This document shows positions 8,815 to 17,069 of a DNA stretch of 64,000 bases, in pieces; position 1 is the first letter of the stretch, and each line of letters starts with the position of its first letter. Location: NCBI GenBank assembly GCA_029936425.1, contig JAPYSU010000001.1, positions 1 through 64,000 of the forward strand, given 5' to 3'. The stretch comes from Litorimonas sp. (GTDB lineage Bacteria; Pseudomonadota; Alphaproteobacteria; Caulobacterales; Maricaulaceae). The position numbers and the translations under genes were made by a program. The notes under the pieces were generated by a model. It did no database searches, was not told the DNA's origin, and was given only the letters and a program-made list of their open reading frames with translations.

Positions 8815-9105
8815 ATGCGCCTCGAATATTCGCGATTAGCTATATCCGATCTTGAGGTCATTCAGGATTACATAGCCGAGGATAGTCCTGTGAACGCCGA
8901 TAGGTTTATCGGGCAGATACTGGATCACTGTGAGGATGTTATGAGCGCGCCCGAAGGGTATATCGCCCGACCCGAAATAATGGAGGGCATTCGGAGTCTT
9001 CCCTTTAAAGACTATATAATTTTTTACACGATCCAAGCTGACACTGTCCGGATTGAACGCATCCTGCATGGAAGTCGGGATTATCGCGCGGATGATTTTG
9101 AGTAA
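8815..9105 (+). CDS. parE: Type II toxin, RelE/ParE family
   Basis: A 96-residue toxin of the RelE/ParE superfamily. Diagnostic stretches are LAISDLEVIQDYIAED at the N-terminus, the central EIMEGIRSLPFKDYIIFYTI strand pair and the C-terminal RIERILHGSRDY. ParE members poison DNA gyrase, whereas RelE members cut mRNA on the ribosome; the pairing with a ParD-type antitoxin favours the gyrase-directed branch, by inference. It is directly downstream of parD and appears intact. Confidence 0.92.
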   Translation: MRLEYSRLAISDLEVIQDYIAEDSPVNADRFIGQILDHCEDVMSAPEGYIARPEIMEGIRSLPFKDYIIFYTIQADTVRIERILHGSRDYRADDFE

Positions 9106-9132
9106 TATAACTTCCTAACTCGACGTTTAACT

Positions 9133-9256
9133 TGTCATTCCGCGCGTAGACGCGGAAGGTCGAAAATATACAGGATGACCGTTCGTCTTGTGCCGACACA
9201 TGGTATTACAAATTCTCGAACTTCCGCATCTGCGCTTCACTCCGTGCGGAATGACA
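9133..9256. repeat. Intergenic palindromic element (TGTCATTCCGC arms)
   Basis: TGTCATTCCGC (9133-9143) pairs exactly with GCGGAATGACA (9246-9256), enclosing about 100 bp with further short hairpins (CCGCG...CGCGG). This is the style of TCATTCC/GGAATGA palindromes dispersed in many alphaproteobacterial genomes. A related copy lies at 29834-29960. Confidence 0.65.
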
Positions 9257-9282
9257 GGGAAATTGTTTAGAGGTCAGAGTGC

Positions 9283-10122
9283 CTAAACCTTCTTCTCCTC
9301 CGTCCCTAGCGCGTAGGCGAGGCGCATTTTTGCACTTCCCGGTTTGAGGGGTTTTTGCTGGCTCTCATGCGGGCTCCAGCCTGTGAGCCAGAGGATTTCG
9401 AATTGGGCGGGGTGCTGCCCCTCTTCGTTTTTGGGGTAGGCGGCTTCCACGGCGTCCAAATAGCCTTTCGGGAGCATTGCTGTGTGGCGGGCCGTCAGCG
9501 TATTGGTCAGGCCGAGATCGCGCAGATCGCTCACCAAAGTTTGCAATCTGCCATAGCTCACCTTGATCCGATCCTTGTCGACGACAGGCAGGTTGAGCCC
9601 GGCGCGGCCTAGAAGGGCGGCGGCCTGGTGATGGTCTATCATCGGATAGACCCGCGCTGTCGCCCCGCCAAACACGGCGCTATCCACGGTATAGAGGGTT
9701 TGCCGTAAATCAGAGAGGCTCTCGCCGCCAAAAAGCGCGGCCGTGAAAAATCCGTCGGCTTTCAAATGCTTCCGTAAGCGCAGCAATGCTCCGGGCAGGT
9801 CGTTTTCGGTCTGTAATTCCAAAAGGCTGATGATGAGGTCATACTCGCCGCTTACGGCGTCCAGTGTCCCCTGCCAGTCCAAAGTTGTCGGCTGACGATC
9901 CGGGGGCAGATCGGAAAGGATAGTCTCCCGCATATCGACGGGGGAGAGAATGACGCCGCGTTCAAATTGGCGGTTGATATCGGCAATGCGCGAGGCGGCG
10001 TCCTCTGCCGCGCGGATGAGCAGAAAGGACGGGCCATTTCTTTCCATACGCGATTGAGCGCGCCTGCGCGCGCAAGATTGAGCCTTTTCATCAAAAATCT
10101 GCGGGACTTTCGTTTCTTCCAT
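9283..10122 (-). CDS. SAM-dependent methyltransferase (NDUFAF5/BioC-like)
   Basis: A 279-residue protein resembling the class I methyltransferases that sit beside comF in many alphaproteobacteria and are related to NDUFAF5, the complex I assembly factor. The central fold can be followed from RMERNGPSFLLIRAAEDAA through YDLIISLLELQ and the KADGFFTAALFGGESL motif to a C-terminal helical part. The glycine-rich SAM motif is degenerate. The substrate is unknown; a role in complex I assembly is inferred from the family. It is divergent from comF with only 20 bp between the two start codons. Confidence 0.75.
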   Translation of the reverse strand: MEETKVPQIFDEKAQSCARRRAQSRMERNGPSFLLIRAAEDAASRIADINRQFERGVILSPVDMRETILSDLPPDRQPTTLDWQGTLDAVSGEYDLIISLLELQTENDLPGALLRLRKHLKADGFFTAALFGGESLSDLRQTLYTVDSAVFGGATARVYPMIDHHQAAALLGRAGLNLPVVDKDRIKVSYGRLQTLVSDLRDLGLTNTLTARHTAMLPKGYLDAVEAAYPKNEEGQHPAQFEILWLTGWSPHESQQKPLKPGSAKMRLAYALGTEEKKV

Positions 10123-10142
10123 GAGCTGTATATGAGGGGATC

Positions 10143-10928
10143 ATGGGCAAAAGGGAAGCGTTCAGGGCGGTGCAATCTGCCGCAAGGGGGGCCGCGCAGG
10201 CGGGACTGGATATTATTTTGCCGCCGCAAGATCCGTTCATAAAAAGGGACAGGAATTGGGACGGCATTGACTATCTGGATGAGCCTTGCTGCCATATATG
10301 CGGCTTTCCGTTTGAATATGATGTCGGTGAAGGGGCGCTTTGCGCCGGGTGTCTGGCGAGGCCGCCGCGCTTTACCTCTGCCCGCGCCGCCTTTGCCTAT
10401 AACGACGCGTCCCGGGATATGATTCTCTCCTTCAAACATGGCGGCAGGACGGAAAATCTGCCGCGTTTTGCCGCCCAGCTCCGGCGGGCCGGACGGGGGG
10501 TCCTGCCCGAGGCGAATTTGATCGTGCCGGTGCCTCTGCACCGAACGCGGCGCATTAAACGGCGCTATAATCAATCGACCCTGCTGGGACGCGCGCTTGC
10601 CCGCATTACAAATGCGTCATTTGAACCGGACGCTCTTCGCCGGATTCGGGCCACCGCGTCTCAAGGCGGGCAGTCGGCTTCGGGTCGAAAACGCAATGTG
10701 CAGGGCGCTTTTGCCGTGAAAGAGGCGGGCAAAGAGCGGCTTCAAGGCGCAAATATCGTCCTGATCGATGATGTGATGACGACGGGGGCGACCCTAGACG
10801 CCTGCGCCTCAGTGCTGTTACGCTCTGGCGCAAACCGTGTGGACGCTCTATGTCTCGCCCGCGTGATTAGAGATCAGCGGAGCCGAAAAGGCTCGCAACA
10901 AAGGAACGCTTTTGATGGCAAAAGTTGA
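10143..10928 (+). CDS. comF: ComF family phosphoribosyltransferase-like protein
   Basis: A 261-residue ComF-type protein. An N-terminal Cys cluster (about residues 49-53 and 67-70, CCHIC...LCAGC) forms a zinc ribbon; the C-terminal half is a type I phosphoribosyltransferase fold with the PRPP-binding loop IDDVMTTGATL near residues 222-232. Family members are needed for DNA uptake in competent bacteria, but in most alphaproteobacteria the role is undefined. An AGGGGATC element precedes the ATG. Its end overlaps the glutaredoxin start by 14 nt. Confidence 0.88.
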   Translation: MGKREAFRAVQSAARGAAQAGLDIILPPQDPFIKRDRNWDGIDYLDEPCCHICGFPFEYDVGEGALCAGCLARPPRFTSARAAFAYNDASRDMILSFKHGGRTENLPRFAAQLRRAGRGVLPEANLIVPVPLHRTRRIKRRYNQSTLLGRALARITNASFEPDALRRIRATASQGGQSASGRKRNVQGAFAVKEAGKERLQGANIVLIDDVMTTGATLDACASVLLRSGANRVDALCLARVIRDQRSRKGSQQRNAFDGKS

Positions 10929-11172
10929 AATGTATTCGAAAATGGGATGCCCTTTTTGTATTCGGGCCAAAGCCCTTTTGAAACGAAAGGGCGCGGACGT
11001 CATAACGATCCCGGCCTCCATGAACGCGAATAAACGGGCCGAGATGCGCGAGCGCTCCGGCGGCGCCAATACGTTCCCGCAAATCTTTATTGACGACAAA
11101 CATATTGGGGGCTGTGACGACCTTTACGCTCTGGACGAAAAGGGCGGGCTGGATCCGCTCTTGACGGCTTGA
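10915..11172 (+). CDS. grxC: Glutaredoxin 3
   Basis: An 85-residue monomeric dithiol glutaredoxin that reduces protein disulfides and glutathione mixed disulfides in the cytoplasm. The active site CPFC is at residues 12-15; the later ANTFPQIFID (cis-Pro) and GGCDDLYALD (glutathione binding) motifs are intact. The ATG at 10915 gives the canonical N-terminus MAKVEMYS; a TTG one codon earlier is not needed. The comF-grxC-nitrilase-DUF1178 order is a common alphaproteobacterial operon. Confidence 0.95.
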   Translation: MAKVEMYSKMGCPFCIRAKALLKRKGADVITIPASMNANKRAEMRERSGGANTFPQIFIDDKHIGGCDDLYALDEKGGLDPLLTA

Positions 11173-11189
11173 TGCCGGCGGTCTGATTT

Positions 11190-11993
11190 ATGAAAGTGGG
11201 TCTCGTTCAGCTTTGCTCGGGAATAACGGTCCGCGAGAATATCGCGGAAACGTCACGGCTTATCCGCGCCGCGGCGGCGGATGGCGCGACACTGATTGCG
11301 ACGCCGGAAATGACCCATCTGGTTCAGAAAGACAAAGAGGACCTGCTGTCCAAAATATCCCCGCAGGAGGACGAACCCGCGGTCCGGGCCTTTGCCGATC
11401 TGGCCAAGGAACTGGGCCTTGACCTCCTGATTGGATCCATGGCGCTCAAAGAAGGCGACAAGATTGCCAACCGCGCCTTTCACTTCACCCCGGACGGGGT
11501 CATCAAGGCGCGTTACGATAAAATCCACCTATTCGACGCGCAGGTCTCGGATACGGAAAGTTACCGCGAATCCTCAACCTATACAGCCGGGGAAGGCCCC
11601 GTCATGACGGCGGTGGGCCAGACGAAAATCGGCTTGTCCATCTGTTACGATCTGCGGTTTCCGGCGCTTTACCGCCATTACGCGCAGGACGGCGCCGAAA
11701 TAGTCACGATACCAGCCGCTTTCACCGTGCCGACCGGACGCGCGCATTGGGATATTCTCTTGCGGGCGCGGGCGATTGAAACGGGCAGTTTTGTTCTGGC
11801 GGCGGCGCAGGGCGGCTCGCATGAGGATGGCCGGCTGACCTGGGGCCATTCCAAAGTCATCGACCCCTGGGGAGAGATAGTTGCCGAGCTTGACCATGAC
11901 CGCCCGGGTCACGTGGTGGCCGAAATTGATTTATCCCAGGTGAGTAAAGCGCGAAAGCGTATCCCGGCCTGGGCGGATACACGGCCCTTTTAA
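11190..11993 (+). CDS. Carbon-nitrogen hydrolase (Nit1-like, probable deaminated glutathione amidase)
   Basis: A 267-residue nitrilase-superfamily amidase. The Glu-Lys-Cys triad is visible: Glu40 (ATPEMT), Lys111 (YDKIHLFD) and Cys152 (SICYDLRFP). Closest in pattern is the Nit1/NitFhit branch, whose established activity is repair of deaminated glutathione; this would match the adjacent glutaredoxin gene. It begins 17 nt after grxC and probably shares its transcript. The exact substrate is inferred. Confidence 0.9.
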   Translation: MKVGLVQLCSGITVRENIAETSRLIRAAAADGATLIATPEMTHLVQKDKEDLLSKISPQEDEPAVRAFADLAKELGLDLLIGSMALKEGDKIANRAFHFTPDGVIKARYDKIHLFDAQVSDTESYRESSTYTAGEGPVMTAVGQTKIGLSICYDLRFPALYRHYAQDGAEIVTIPAAFTVPTGRAHWDILLRARAIETGSFVLAAAQGGSHEDGRLTWGHSKVIDPWGEIVAELDHDRPGHVVAEIDLSQVSKARKRIPAWADTRPF

Positions 11994-12047
11994 GCCCTTC
12001 TTCCGATAAACCTTGGAAAGCCGCCCCGCCGAACTTAAATTAGATAT

Positions 12048-12512
12048 ATGATCCGTTATGACCTCATATGCGAAAACGAACACGTCTTTGAGGCGTGGTT
12101 TTCCAATTCGTCTGATTATGACCGGCAGGAAAAAGACGGCTTACTGTGCTGCGCGGTCTGCGCAACGTCCCAGGTGAAAAAAGCGATTATGGCGCCGAAT
12201 GTGTCGACGTCGCGGAAAAAAGAGCAAAGGCGAGAAACGGAGCAGAAGGCTTTGTCCGTCATGAGCGCGGACGCTAGGAAAATGGCCGAGGCCGTCAAAG
12301 CAGAAATTCGCAAGAACTGCGAAAATGTCGGCGATAAATTCGCGGACGAGGCCCGGGCCATGCATTACGGGGAAAAAGAAAGCCGCGGTATATACGGGAA
12401 AGCCTCGCCGCGCGAAGCCTCAGAACTCGCCGAAGAGGGGGTCGGTATTGCGCCTCTGCCCGATGCCTGCGTCCCGGAAGAGGGTAAAGTTGAGACTAAA
12501 AAGCTGAATTAG
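12048..12512 (+). CDS. DUF1178 family protein
   Basis: A 154-residue member of DUF1178, recognised by the N-terminus MIRYDLICENEHVFEAWFSN, a CCAVC pair spaced as in a zinc knuckle, the APNVS motif and the later ADEARAMHYGEKESRGIYG stretch. It is cytoplasmic and of unknown function. The gene regularly follows the nitrilase gene in alphaproteobacteria, as here. It is convergent with the ParB-like gene with a 4-nt overlap of stop codons. Confidence 0.9.
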   Translation: MIRYDLICENEHVFEAWFSNSSDYDRQEKDGLLCCAVCATSQVKKAIMAPNVSTSRKKEQRRETEQKALSVMSADARKMAEAVKAEIRKNCENVGDKFADEARAMHYGEKESRGIYGKASPREASELAEEGVGIAPLPDACVPEEGKVETKKLN

Positions 12513-13231
12513 GCGGCCCGTTGAGAGGAAATATGCGCGTAATCCGTATAGCTGTTTTCAAGAAAACTGTTCTGCGGCACCGGTAGAACCAGTATATTCG
12601 TTTCTAGGTCTTCAGCCGGTTTTTCTTTCACGCGGGTGTTTTTCTCTCTGATTGTTTCCAGAATGACCCGGGGCTTGGCAAAAGGGCCGAGCTCAAACAG
12701 AAGCGCTTCCTGCGCCTTTGTATCGGGCAGAGCCGTAAAGGCCAGCGCCTGGTCAAATGAAATCGTTCCGGCGAAAAAGCTCTGGCGCATCTTTTCTGAC
12801 AATCGAGACAGGCTGATCATTTCAACGATGGAGCGGCGATCCAGATAAAGCCGGGCGGCAATCTCCTCAATATCGACAGCCTTGTTTTTCAGGGTCATCA
12901 CGGCTTGGTACAAATCGCGGCCTGACAGCACCGAAGCTGTGTGAAAGTCCATCTCTTTGGCTTCTTCTGTCAGGATATAGGGAATATTTACAAGACTGCG
13001 GGGGAGATTTCCCGAAAAGGCCAGACGTTTGATCGCGGCAAAACGTTTCTTGCCTTCTATAATAACGAGGCGGTTGTTTGCAGCCGACACAATAAGAGGC
13101 GAGATGAGCCCGAATTCCAAAATGGAGCGTTCAAGCGTTTTTACATCGTTCAAGGTCTGACCGCATAAAATCGGGGCCTGAAGGGATTTAAAAGCGCAAA
13201 TAGGGGCTGTCTTTATTTTTCTGTGTTCCAT
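12509..13231 (-). CDS. Orphan ParB/RepB-like partition protein
   Basis: A 240-residue protein with the ParB N-terminal fold: a QTLNDVKTLERSILEFGLISPLIV segment, an IEGKKRFAAIKRL motif corresponding to the CTP-binding GERR box of ParB (here EGKKRF), then a helix-turn-helix region (VDIEEIAARLYLDRRSIVEMISL, about residues 118-140). No parA is next to it, so it is not a standard parAB locus; chromosomal, plasmid-type RepB and regulatory functions are all possible. The spacer upstream contains a perfect 18-bp palindrome. Confidence 0.75.
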   Translation of the reverse strand: MEHRKIKTAPICAFKSLQAPILCGQTLNDVKTLERSILEFGLISPLIVSAANNRLVIIEGKKRFAAIKRLAFSGNLPRSLVNIPYILTEEAKEMDFHTASVLSGRDLYQAVMTLKNKAVDIEEIAARLYLDRRSIVEMISLSRLSEKMRQSFFAGTISFDQALAFTALPDTKAQEALLFELGPFAKPRVILETIREKNTRVKEKPAEDLETNILVLPVPQNSFLENSYTDYAHISSQRAA

Positions 13232-13309
13232 AACCTCGTCCTTTCACAGACTTATACACAGGATAATGCTTACCAGAGTCATTCGGTTCCATTAACTATG
13301 TGTCAAGAT

Positions 13310-13327
13310 GGTTAACGCGCGTTAACC
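13310..13327. promoter_or_regulatory. 18-bp perfect palindrome
   Basis: GGTTAACGCGCGTTAACC is its own reverse complement. It lies in the AT-rich spacer (13232-13414) upstream of the ParB-like gene and downstream of ubiG. A DnaA-box match (TTATACACA) is at 13252-13260. It could be an operator of the ParB-like gene or a ParB loading site; both are inference. Confidence 0.5.
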
Positions 13328-13414
13328 TATTAGGTTATTATAATCATTGAGAAAAATGACTTAATTGCGACGTTGAAAGTTTGCGCTTAATTAAACGAAT
13401 TAGTTAATAAAACA

Positions 13415-14185
13415 TTAATGAATAAACTTACCCACAGTCACATAATTTATCCCCAAATCATCTGTAAACTTCCAGTTATTGGAAAGAGGATTTAAGGACA
13501 TTCCGATGGAGGGCTCCGGCGTCAGCCCAGCGTCACTTAGATATCGTTGCATCTCGCGGGGTTTGACCAGCTTTTCATATTGATGCGTTCCGCGTGGAAG
13601 CCAGCGTAAAATATACTCTGCGCCGACAATCGCAAAGGCAAAGGCTTTGAAGCTGCGGTTGATCGTCGAGGTAATCATCAGACCGCCGGGCCGCACCATT
13701 TTCGCGCAATCGGCGATGAAATCACCGGGGCTGACGACATGTTCTATCACTTCCATATTCAGAACGCCGTCAAAAGGCTTTTCGCCGCTCTCAATAAGCT
13801 GCTCGACTGTGCCGTGAATATAATTAACGTCTACGCCGACCTGTTCGGCATGGGTCTTGGCCGTTTTCAGGGTCTTCTCCAGCGCGTCTACGCCCGTGAC
13901 GTCCGCGCCCATCCGCACCATCGGCTCGCAAAGTAGTCCGCCGCCGCACCCAATATCCAGAAGACGCAGCCCCTTGAGCGGCTCGGCCGCCTCCGGGTCG
14001 CGGTGAAAATGCTCGCAAAGCGTATCGCGAATAAATCCAAGCCGCGCTCCGTTCATGATATGGAGCGGTTTGAACGGGCCGTCTGGATCCCACCAATCCG
14101 CCGCCATGCGCGAGAAACTGTCCATCTCCATCGGATCAACAGAGACAGAAGAAAGATGTTCGGGAGCTTTTTCGGAATAGGCCAT
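13415..14185 (-). CDS. ubiG: Ubiquinone biosynthesis O-methyltransferase UbiG
   Basis: UbiG performs both O-methylations of the ubiquinone ring at the cytoplasmic face of the membrane. The ATG at 14185 gives 256 residues, close to the family length; a TTG at 14254 would add 23 residues without homology. Motifs: FSRMAADWWDPDGPFKPLH at the start, SAM motif I LLDIGCGGGLLCEPM, the NMEVIEHV post-motif, and RSFKAFAFAIVGAEYILRW near the C-terminus. In many alphaproteobacteria ubiG neighbours lysC; here three extra genes separate them. Confidence 0.96.
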   Translation of the reverse strand: MAYSEKAPEHLSSVSVDPMEMDSFSRMAADWWDPDGPFKPLHIMNGARLGFIRDTLCEHFHRDPEAAEPLKGLRLLDIGCGGGLLCEPMVRMGADVTGVDALEKTLKTAKTHAEQVGVDVNYIHGTVEQLIESGEKPFDGVLNMEVIEHVVSPGDFIADCAKMVRPGGLMITSTINRSFKAFAFAIVGAEYILRWLPRGTHQYEKLVKPREMQRYLSDAGLTPEPSIGMSLNPLSNNWKFTDDLGINYVTVGKFIH

Positions 14186-14332
14186 ATGGTGGCTACGTTT
14201 AAGGCCAAAATAGGTTTGGGGGAAGAGCCGTTCTGACGCAGACGGCTTTGGCAAAATAAAACCCCGGGACCTTCATTTTCGCTCTTTAAATTTGAATCTC
14301 TCAATATATGAACGATGGAAAGGGGATGTTTT

Positions 14333-15784
14333 ATGAAAATTTGGACTTCATTCACTGCGGCTATCTTGCTCGGCGCCTGCTCTGTGGAGGCGCCGCTGCG
14401 GGATTCCAAAGCTTCGGACACTAAAATATCAGAGGTCGCGGCCAAGCCTCTGGCCGAATATGAAGGTCTTTACGAATATGAGAATGATACCACACTGATT
14501 ATCGCTGCCGGGCCGGATCGCGAATTACTTTATGCCGATATAAACGGAGCGCGCTATCCGCTTAGACCTGAGAGCAAGGATGTCTTTCTGAATGCGGGGG
14601 ACATACCCGTTGAATTTGTACGGGACGCAAAGGGTCAGATCATAGGCTATAGGGAAGGCCCCTCCGCCGAAGCGGACCCGAAAATATTCAAATTAATTGA
14701 CGCAGAGGAAAAACTTCCCGCGACTATCTGGACGGTCCGTCCTGAAGACAAGACAGGCCCTTATCAATATCAAGCCCCGACGGAGGAGGAAAACGGTTTG
14801 TCTGTAAGAGCTCTTGAAGAGGGCTCTGAGTTACGGGTCAACCTCTCTGATCTGACGGAGGCTATTTACGCCGGGCAATACCCTAATACGCATAGCGTGC
14901 TCCTCTATGACAAAGGGGATTTGGTCTTCGAAGAATATTTTTATGAACATCATCAGGATAAGCCGCATCAACTTCGCTCCGCGACGAAAACCTTAAAAGC
15001 CCTACTGGTCGGAATTGCGATTGATAAAGGCTATATCCCGTCCGCAGAGACGCCCATCCTGACTTATTTTGACGACTATGATTTGGAAAATATGGATCCT
15101 CGAAAACAGGCGATGACTATTGGGGATCTTTTGTCCATGTCCTCCGGTCTCGACTGTAATGACTGGGACGGCGACAGCCCCGGAAATGAAAGTAAAATGA
15201 TTTATTCCGAGGACTGGGTAAAATTTGGTCTTGATCTGCCGATGCAAAATGAACCGGGAAAGGTTGGATATTACTGCTCCGCCAATTCGGCTATTCTGGG
15301 CCGTCTGGTCGAGAAAGCATCCGGTCAGCCTTTGCGTGACTTTGCGGATGAAAACTTATTCCAACCGCTCGGCTTCGGGGCGTATGAATGGGACTTTCGT
15401 CCGGATCGATCCAATATTAATAATTATACGCAAGCCTGGCTCCGTTCTCGGGACTTTTTGAAAATAGGAGTCCTTATCGCGCAGAACGGCGAATGGAAGG
15501 GGCGGCAAATCGTGTCTTCAGAGTGGGTTAAAGCCCTGAAGGCAGAGCAATCCCGCATTGGCGATACGCCTTATGGCTATCTGTTCTGGAAAAGATATGT
15601 GAATTTTAACGGCCAGGAAATTCAAACGCCGCAGCTTAGCGGCAATGGCGGACAGAAGGTTGTTTTGCTGAAGGAAGGGGAAACAATTCTCGTCCTGACA
15701 GCCGGAAATTATAATCAGTCATCAGAGACAAACGAAATTCTAATCAATTATATTTTTCCGGCGATAGATCTGAAACGGGAATAG
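14333..15784 (+). CDS. Serine hydrolase lipoprotein of the beta-lactamase / class C family
   Basis: A 483-residue protein starting at the ATG 14333, behind AAAGGGG. The signal peptide ends in the lipobox LLGAC (Cys16). An N-terminal region of about 170 residues precedes the beta-lactamase-like domain. The SxxK nucleophile motif is SATK at residues 216-219; YCSAN supplies the Tyr-x-x-Asn element, and a GNGGQ near the C-terminus takes the place of the KTG box. Family members include esterases, D-aminopeptidases and penicillin-binding-like enzymes, so antibiotic hydrolysis should not be assumed. Confidence 0.85.
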   Translation: MKIWTSFTAAILLGACSVEAPLRDSKASDTKISEVAAKPLAEYEGLYEYENDTTLIIAAGPDRELLYADINGARYPLRPESKDVFLNAGDIPVEFVRDAKGQIIGYREGPSAEADPKIFKLIDAEEKLPATIWTVRPEDKTGPYQYQAPTEEENGLSVRALEEGSELRVNLSDLTEAIYAGQYPNTHSVLLYDKGDLVFEEYFYEHHQDKPHQLRSATKTLKALLVGIAIDKGYIPSAETPILTYFDDYDLENMDPRKQAMTIGDLLSMSSGLDCNDWDGDSPGNESKMIYSEDWVKFGLDLPMQNEPGKVGYYCSANSAILGRLVEKASGQPLRDFADENLFQPLGFGAYEWDFRPDRSNINNYTQAWLRSRDFLKIGVLIAQNGEWKGRQIVSSEWVKALKAEQSRIGDTPYGYLFWKRYVNFNGQEIQTPQLSGNGGQKVVLLKEGETILVLTAGNYNQSSETNEILINYIFPAIDLKRE

Positions 15785-15973
15785 TTAAACTCATAAATAA
15801 CCGCTTGCGGAAGATTGCTTTTGATAGGGCAATTTATACAGCGACTATGAAAACCCCTCCATCAAGGACAATTTTGGGACTAAGCTTGGGGAGAAAGGCT
15901 TTGGACGGCCGCGTTCCGCATATGAAAGGCGCGCGGCGCGTCTTTCAAAAGTGTAGGGATTTAATCTATCCGT

Positions 15974-16123
15974 TCAGCCTACTATGGGAGCTGCCATTTC
16001 GGTTTTTCCCGCTGCTTGCGGCTCCATCGGGTCAGGCACGGGGTCGGAATTATTATTGCAGCCAGCCAAAGCGATAGAGAGAATTAAAGCGCCTGCGGCC
16101 GTTAAATTTTTTATCTTGGACAT
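15974..16123 (-). CDS. Small lipoprotein (49 aa)
   Basis: From the ATG at 16123, preceded by TTGGAAATGAT, a 49-residue product has a classical lipoprotein signal peptide (MSKIKNLTAAGALILSIALA) ending in LAGC and then a short Pro/Asp/Asn-rich tail. A longer frame begins at 16201 but would bury the signal peptide. The small size and composition resemble entericidin-like or other tiny envelope lipoproteins. Function unknown. Confidence 0.6.
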   Translation of the reverse strand: MSKIKNLTAAGALILSIALAGCNNNSDPVPDPMEPQAAGKTEMAAPIVG

Positions 16124-16197
16124 ATCATTTCCAATGCAAATAAGTCCTGAATTAATTTCGGGCTTATTTGGTAAACGCCGTATAATAGTGGTTGGTT

Positions 16198-16872
16198 TCA
16201 ATTTCTCTCCGGCGGCCTGGGCGAGCGCATGAGGACTTTGAGGTTAACCGCGGCGAGTATCAGAGCAAGGCTAAGCCATAAGATCATCCAGACCCCGGCC
16301 GGAAAAAGCCCGATTTCCATCTCAAAGGCCTGCAAGTCAGAGGACGGACCATGGGCTGTGTCTTGTAGAATATAAAGAAGGCTCAGTACGCCCAGCACAA
16401 GCAGGCAGTCCCGTCCATAGCGCGTTTTGAACCCTGCAAAATACAGAAAAGCGGCGAAGGCCGCCAGAGTTAGAAAGGTAAAAACGGAATTGAACCAGAT
16501 GAGGCCGGAGAAGGCCAATATGGTCATAATAACGCCCAAAGTCGGTTTGACCCATTTGGGTTTTGCAGCCCCGATAAAAACCAGAATGTTTCCGAAGAAG
16601 ACGCTCCCGAGATATCCCCCTGATATAATCAGAGCCTGTGAGCCGCCGCGCGTTACTGTTGCGCCGCCGCTATCCGGGTTGATCCGGATATATTCGACAG
16701 ACCCGCCGCTTATGAGCGCGCCAAAAGCATGACCGAATTCATGCAAAAACGTCACAAATAATCGAATGGGGTAAAGCAGACGCCATCCCCAGATCCCGCC
16801 AAAATATAAAAGGCCGAAATAGAGACTGCAAATAAGGGCGAGGCGTAAAAGAAGCGCTTTTCGGGATATCAA
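16198..16872 (-). CDS. Membrane-embedded zinc metalloprotease, M50-like
   Basis: A 224-residue polytopic protein with about six hydrophobic segments. HEFGHA near residue 44 lies within a membrane helix, as in site-2-type (M50/M50B) proteases, and SGGYLGSVFFGN matches the GxxxN/S region that surrounds the active site in that superfamily. The start is probably the TTG at 16872, with AAGG upstream; no early ATG exists in frame. The substrate is unknown. It is divergent from lysC across about 200 bp. Confidence 0.75.
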   Translation of the reverse strand: MISRKALLLRLALICSLYFGLLYFGGIWGWRLLYPIRLFVTFLHEFGHAFGALISGGSVEYIRINPDSGGATVTRGGSQALIISGGYLGSVFFGNILVFIGAAKPKWVKPTLGVIMTILAFSGLIWFNSVFTFLTLAAFAAFLYFAGFKTRYGRDCLLVLGVLSLLYILQDTAHGPSSDLQAFEMEIGLFPAGVWMILWLSLALILAAVNLKVLMRSPRPPERN

Positions 16873-17069
16873 TTTTTGAACCTTGAATGAGTGTTTGCCG
16901 AAGTCTGAAACAATTTAACCCATTTTGACCCGAAGAATTAGAAAAACTTGCCTGAAAAAGCAGAAAACAGCCCTTAAGCCGGAATAATTTCGCTGATTTG
17001 AGTTGAAAAAAGGGCGCATCCGCGCCACAACGCCGCTGATTTAAAACAAGGTTTAATGCGAAATATCCA

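Noticed and set aside
13232..13460. Possible replication origin
   Set aside because: Only one exact DnaA box lies in the spacer; the two near matches are inside ubiG codons. The gene context (ubiG, ParB-like) is not that of known alphaproteobacterial origins.
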